In this document: positions 63,408 to 64,000 of the stretch, one piece after another | Numbering within the stretch: position 1 is the first letter of the stretch | Layout: every line of letters starts with the position of its first letter | Source: Flavobacterium ginsenosidimutans | Lineage (GTDB): Bacteria > Bacteroidota > Bacteroidia > Flavobacteriales > Flavobacteriaceae | Length of the DNA stretch: 64,000 nucleotides | Reading direction: 5' to 3' | NCBI RefSeq assembly: GCF_003254625.1 | Contig: NZ_QJRJ01000079.1 | Coordinates: forward strand, 186,001 to 250,000 | Position numbers and translations under genes: made by a program | Notes under the pieces: generated by a model | Told to the model about the DNA's origin: nothing | The model's input: only the letters and a program-made list of their open reading frames with translations | The model's database searches: none

Positions 63408-63415
63408 TACTTTTG
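63408..63415 (+). promoter_or_regulatory. purH -7 promoter element
   Basis: TACTTTTG, 24 nt before the purH start; the -33 box is not evident. Confidence 0.45.
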
Positions 63416-63439
63416 CAGTCTCAAAATCATAACTACACA

Positions 63440-64000
63440 ATGAGCACAACAAAAAAAATACAATCGGCATTAATTTCTGTTTTTTCTAAAGATGGATTAG
63501 AACCAATTGTTAGAAAATTACACGAACAAAATGTAACACTTTATTCAACTGGAGGAACTGAAGATTTCATCAAAAACCTTGGTATTCCAGTAGTTCCTGT
63601 TGAAGATATCACTTCTTTCCCTGAAATTCTTGGCGGAAGAGTAAAAACTTTACACCCAAAAATCTTTGGAGGTATTTTAAATCGTCAAGATAACGAAAGT
63701 GATGTTCAGCAAATGAAGGAATTTGACATTCCTCAAATTGATTTGGTAATTGTTGATTTATATCCTTTTGAAAAAACAGTTGCTTCTGGAGCAAGTGAAC
63801 AAGATATTATTGAAAAAATTGACATCGGCGGTATTTCATTAATCCGTGCTGGTGCAAAAAATTTCAAAGACACTGTAATTGTTGCATCTGTAAATGAATA
63901 CAGCTTGCTTTTAGATTTGATTACAGAGCAAGATGGAGCAACAACTTTGGAAAACAGAAGATTGTTTGCTACTAAAGCATTCCACGTTTCATCTCACTAC
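63440..64000 (+). CDS. purH: AICAR transformylase/IMP cyclohydrolase, N-terminal part (cut by window edge)
   Basis: The reading frame starts at 63440 (MSTTKKIQSALISVFSKDG) and stays open to the window end for 187 codons. The IMP cyclohydrolase domain is recognised by LYSTGGTEDFIKNLGIPV, TSFPEILGGRVKTLHPKIFGG, LVIVDLYPFE and IDIGGISLIRAGAKN. The AICAR transformylase part would be beyond the right edge. It performs the last two steps of IMP synthesis and uses formyl-THF. Confidence 0.96.
   Translation, partial: MSTTKKIQSALISVFSKDGLEPIVRKLHEQNVTLYSTGGTEDFIKNLGIPVVPVEDITSFPEILGGRVKTLHPKIFGGILNRQDNESDVQQMKEFDIPQIDLVIVDLYPFEKTVASGASEQDIIEKIDIGGISLIRAGAKNFKDTVIVASVNEYSLLLDLITEQDGATTLENRRLFATKAFHVSSHY

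Overview
The window is a stretch of chromosome from a flavobacterium (phylum Bacteroidota), most likely Flavobacterium itself. The evidence is an AT-rich composition, Bacteroidetes-type promoters (TTTG, a 16-22 nt spacer, then TAnnTTTG), few Shine-Dalgarno sites, and lineage-typical proteins: PorT/SprT of the type IX secretion system, GLPGLI, a DUF5686-like barrel, a TamL lipoprotein, an 839-residue membrane pyrophosphatase and a split methionine synthase. No tRNA, rRNA, CRISPR array, insertion sequence or prophage was seen. Both window ends cut genes: a methyltransferase on the left and purH on the right.

Positions 1-31200 are mainly a sulfur and methionine region. From left to right on the minus strand it holds: (i) metF, a four-helix-bundle IVP gene and a methionine synthase split into two genes, headed by a SAM-I riboswitch with its own promoter; (ii) a complete sulfate assimilation operon running tauE-like transporter, cysH, cysD, cysN, a sulfite reductase fused to a HEPN-like domain, a siroheme methyltransferase, a CysG-like dehydrogenase and an FNR-type flavoprotein; (iii) a second TauE-like gene and an Rrf2 regulator with four cysteines; (iv) metX, a bifunctional aspartokinase-homoserine dehydrogenase, an OsmC protein and a gamma-family PLP sulfhydrylase, headed by a SAM-I riboswitch; (v) metY-like sulfhydrylase and a homoserine dehydrogenase paralogue with altered substrate residues; and (vi) the divergent metK, whose leader resembles a SAM-II riboswitch.

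The most notable discovery is upstream of metX and metY. Each operon is preceded by two consecutive units of 'short leader peptide rich in Met/Cys, then intrinsic terminator', followed by a small ORF (67 or 61 aa) starting M-x-T-L-N. In all four units the last codons of the leader are complementary to the 5' arm of the following terminator, which is the geometry of ribosome-mediated attenuation. A 20-bp motif shared by the sulfate operon promoter and the metY promoter (17 of 20 identical) is a candidate operator, possibly for the Rrf2 protein. With the three SAM-riboswitch-like leaders, almost every sulfur amino acid transcript here carries RNA-level control.

Positions 31300-64000 are ordinary core genes: a secreted thioredoxin-like/TPR protein, a TonB-receptor-like barrel with a GLPGLI partner, a deoxynucleoside kinase, membrane and soluble pyrophosphatases, an AlkA-like glycosylase, a DUF5686-type barrel, pdhB, etfBA, a bifunctional nuclease, thyA, folA, ubiE/menG, porT/sprT, a SpoU rRNA methyltransferase, tamL, fbaA, accD without its zinc ribbon, an HTH protein, a lipoprotein, a JmjC-like cupin, a MacB-type permease and purH. 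The intergenic regions are rich in short palindromes, inverted repeats and degenerate tandem spacers typical of these genomes.
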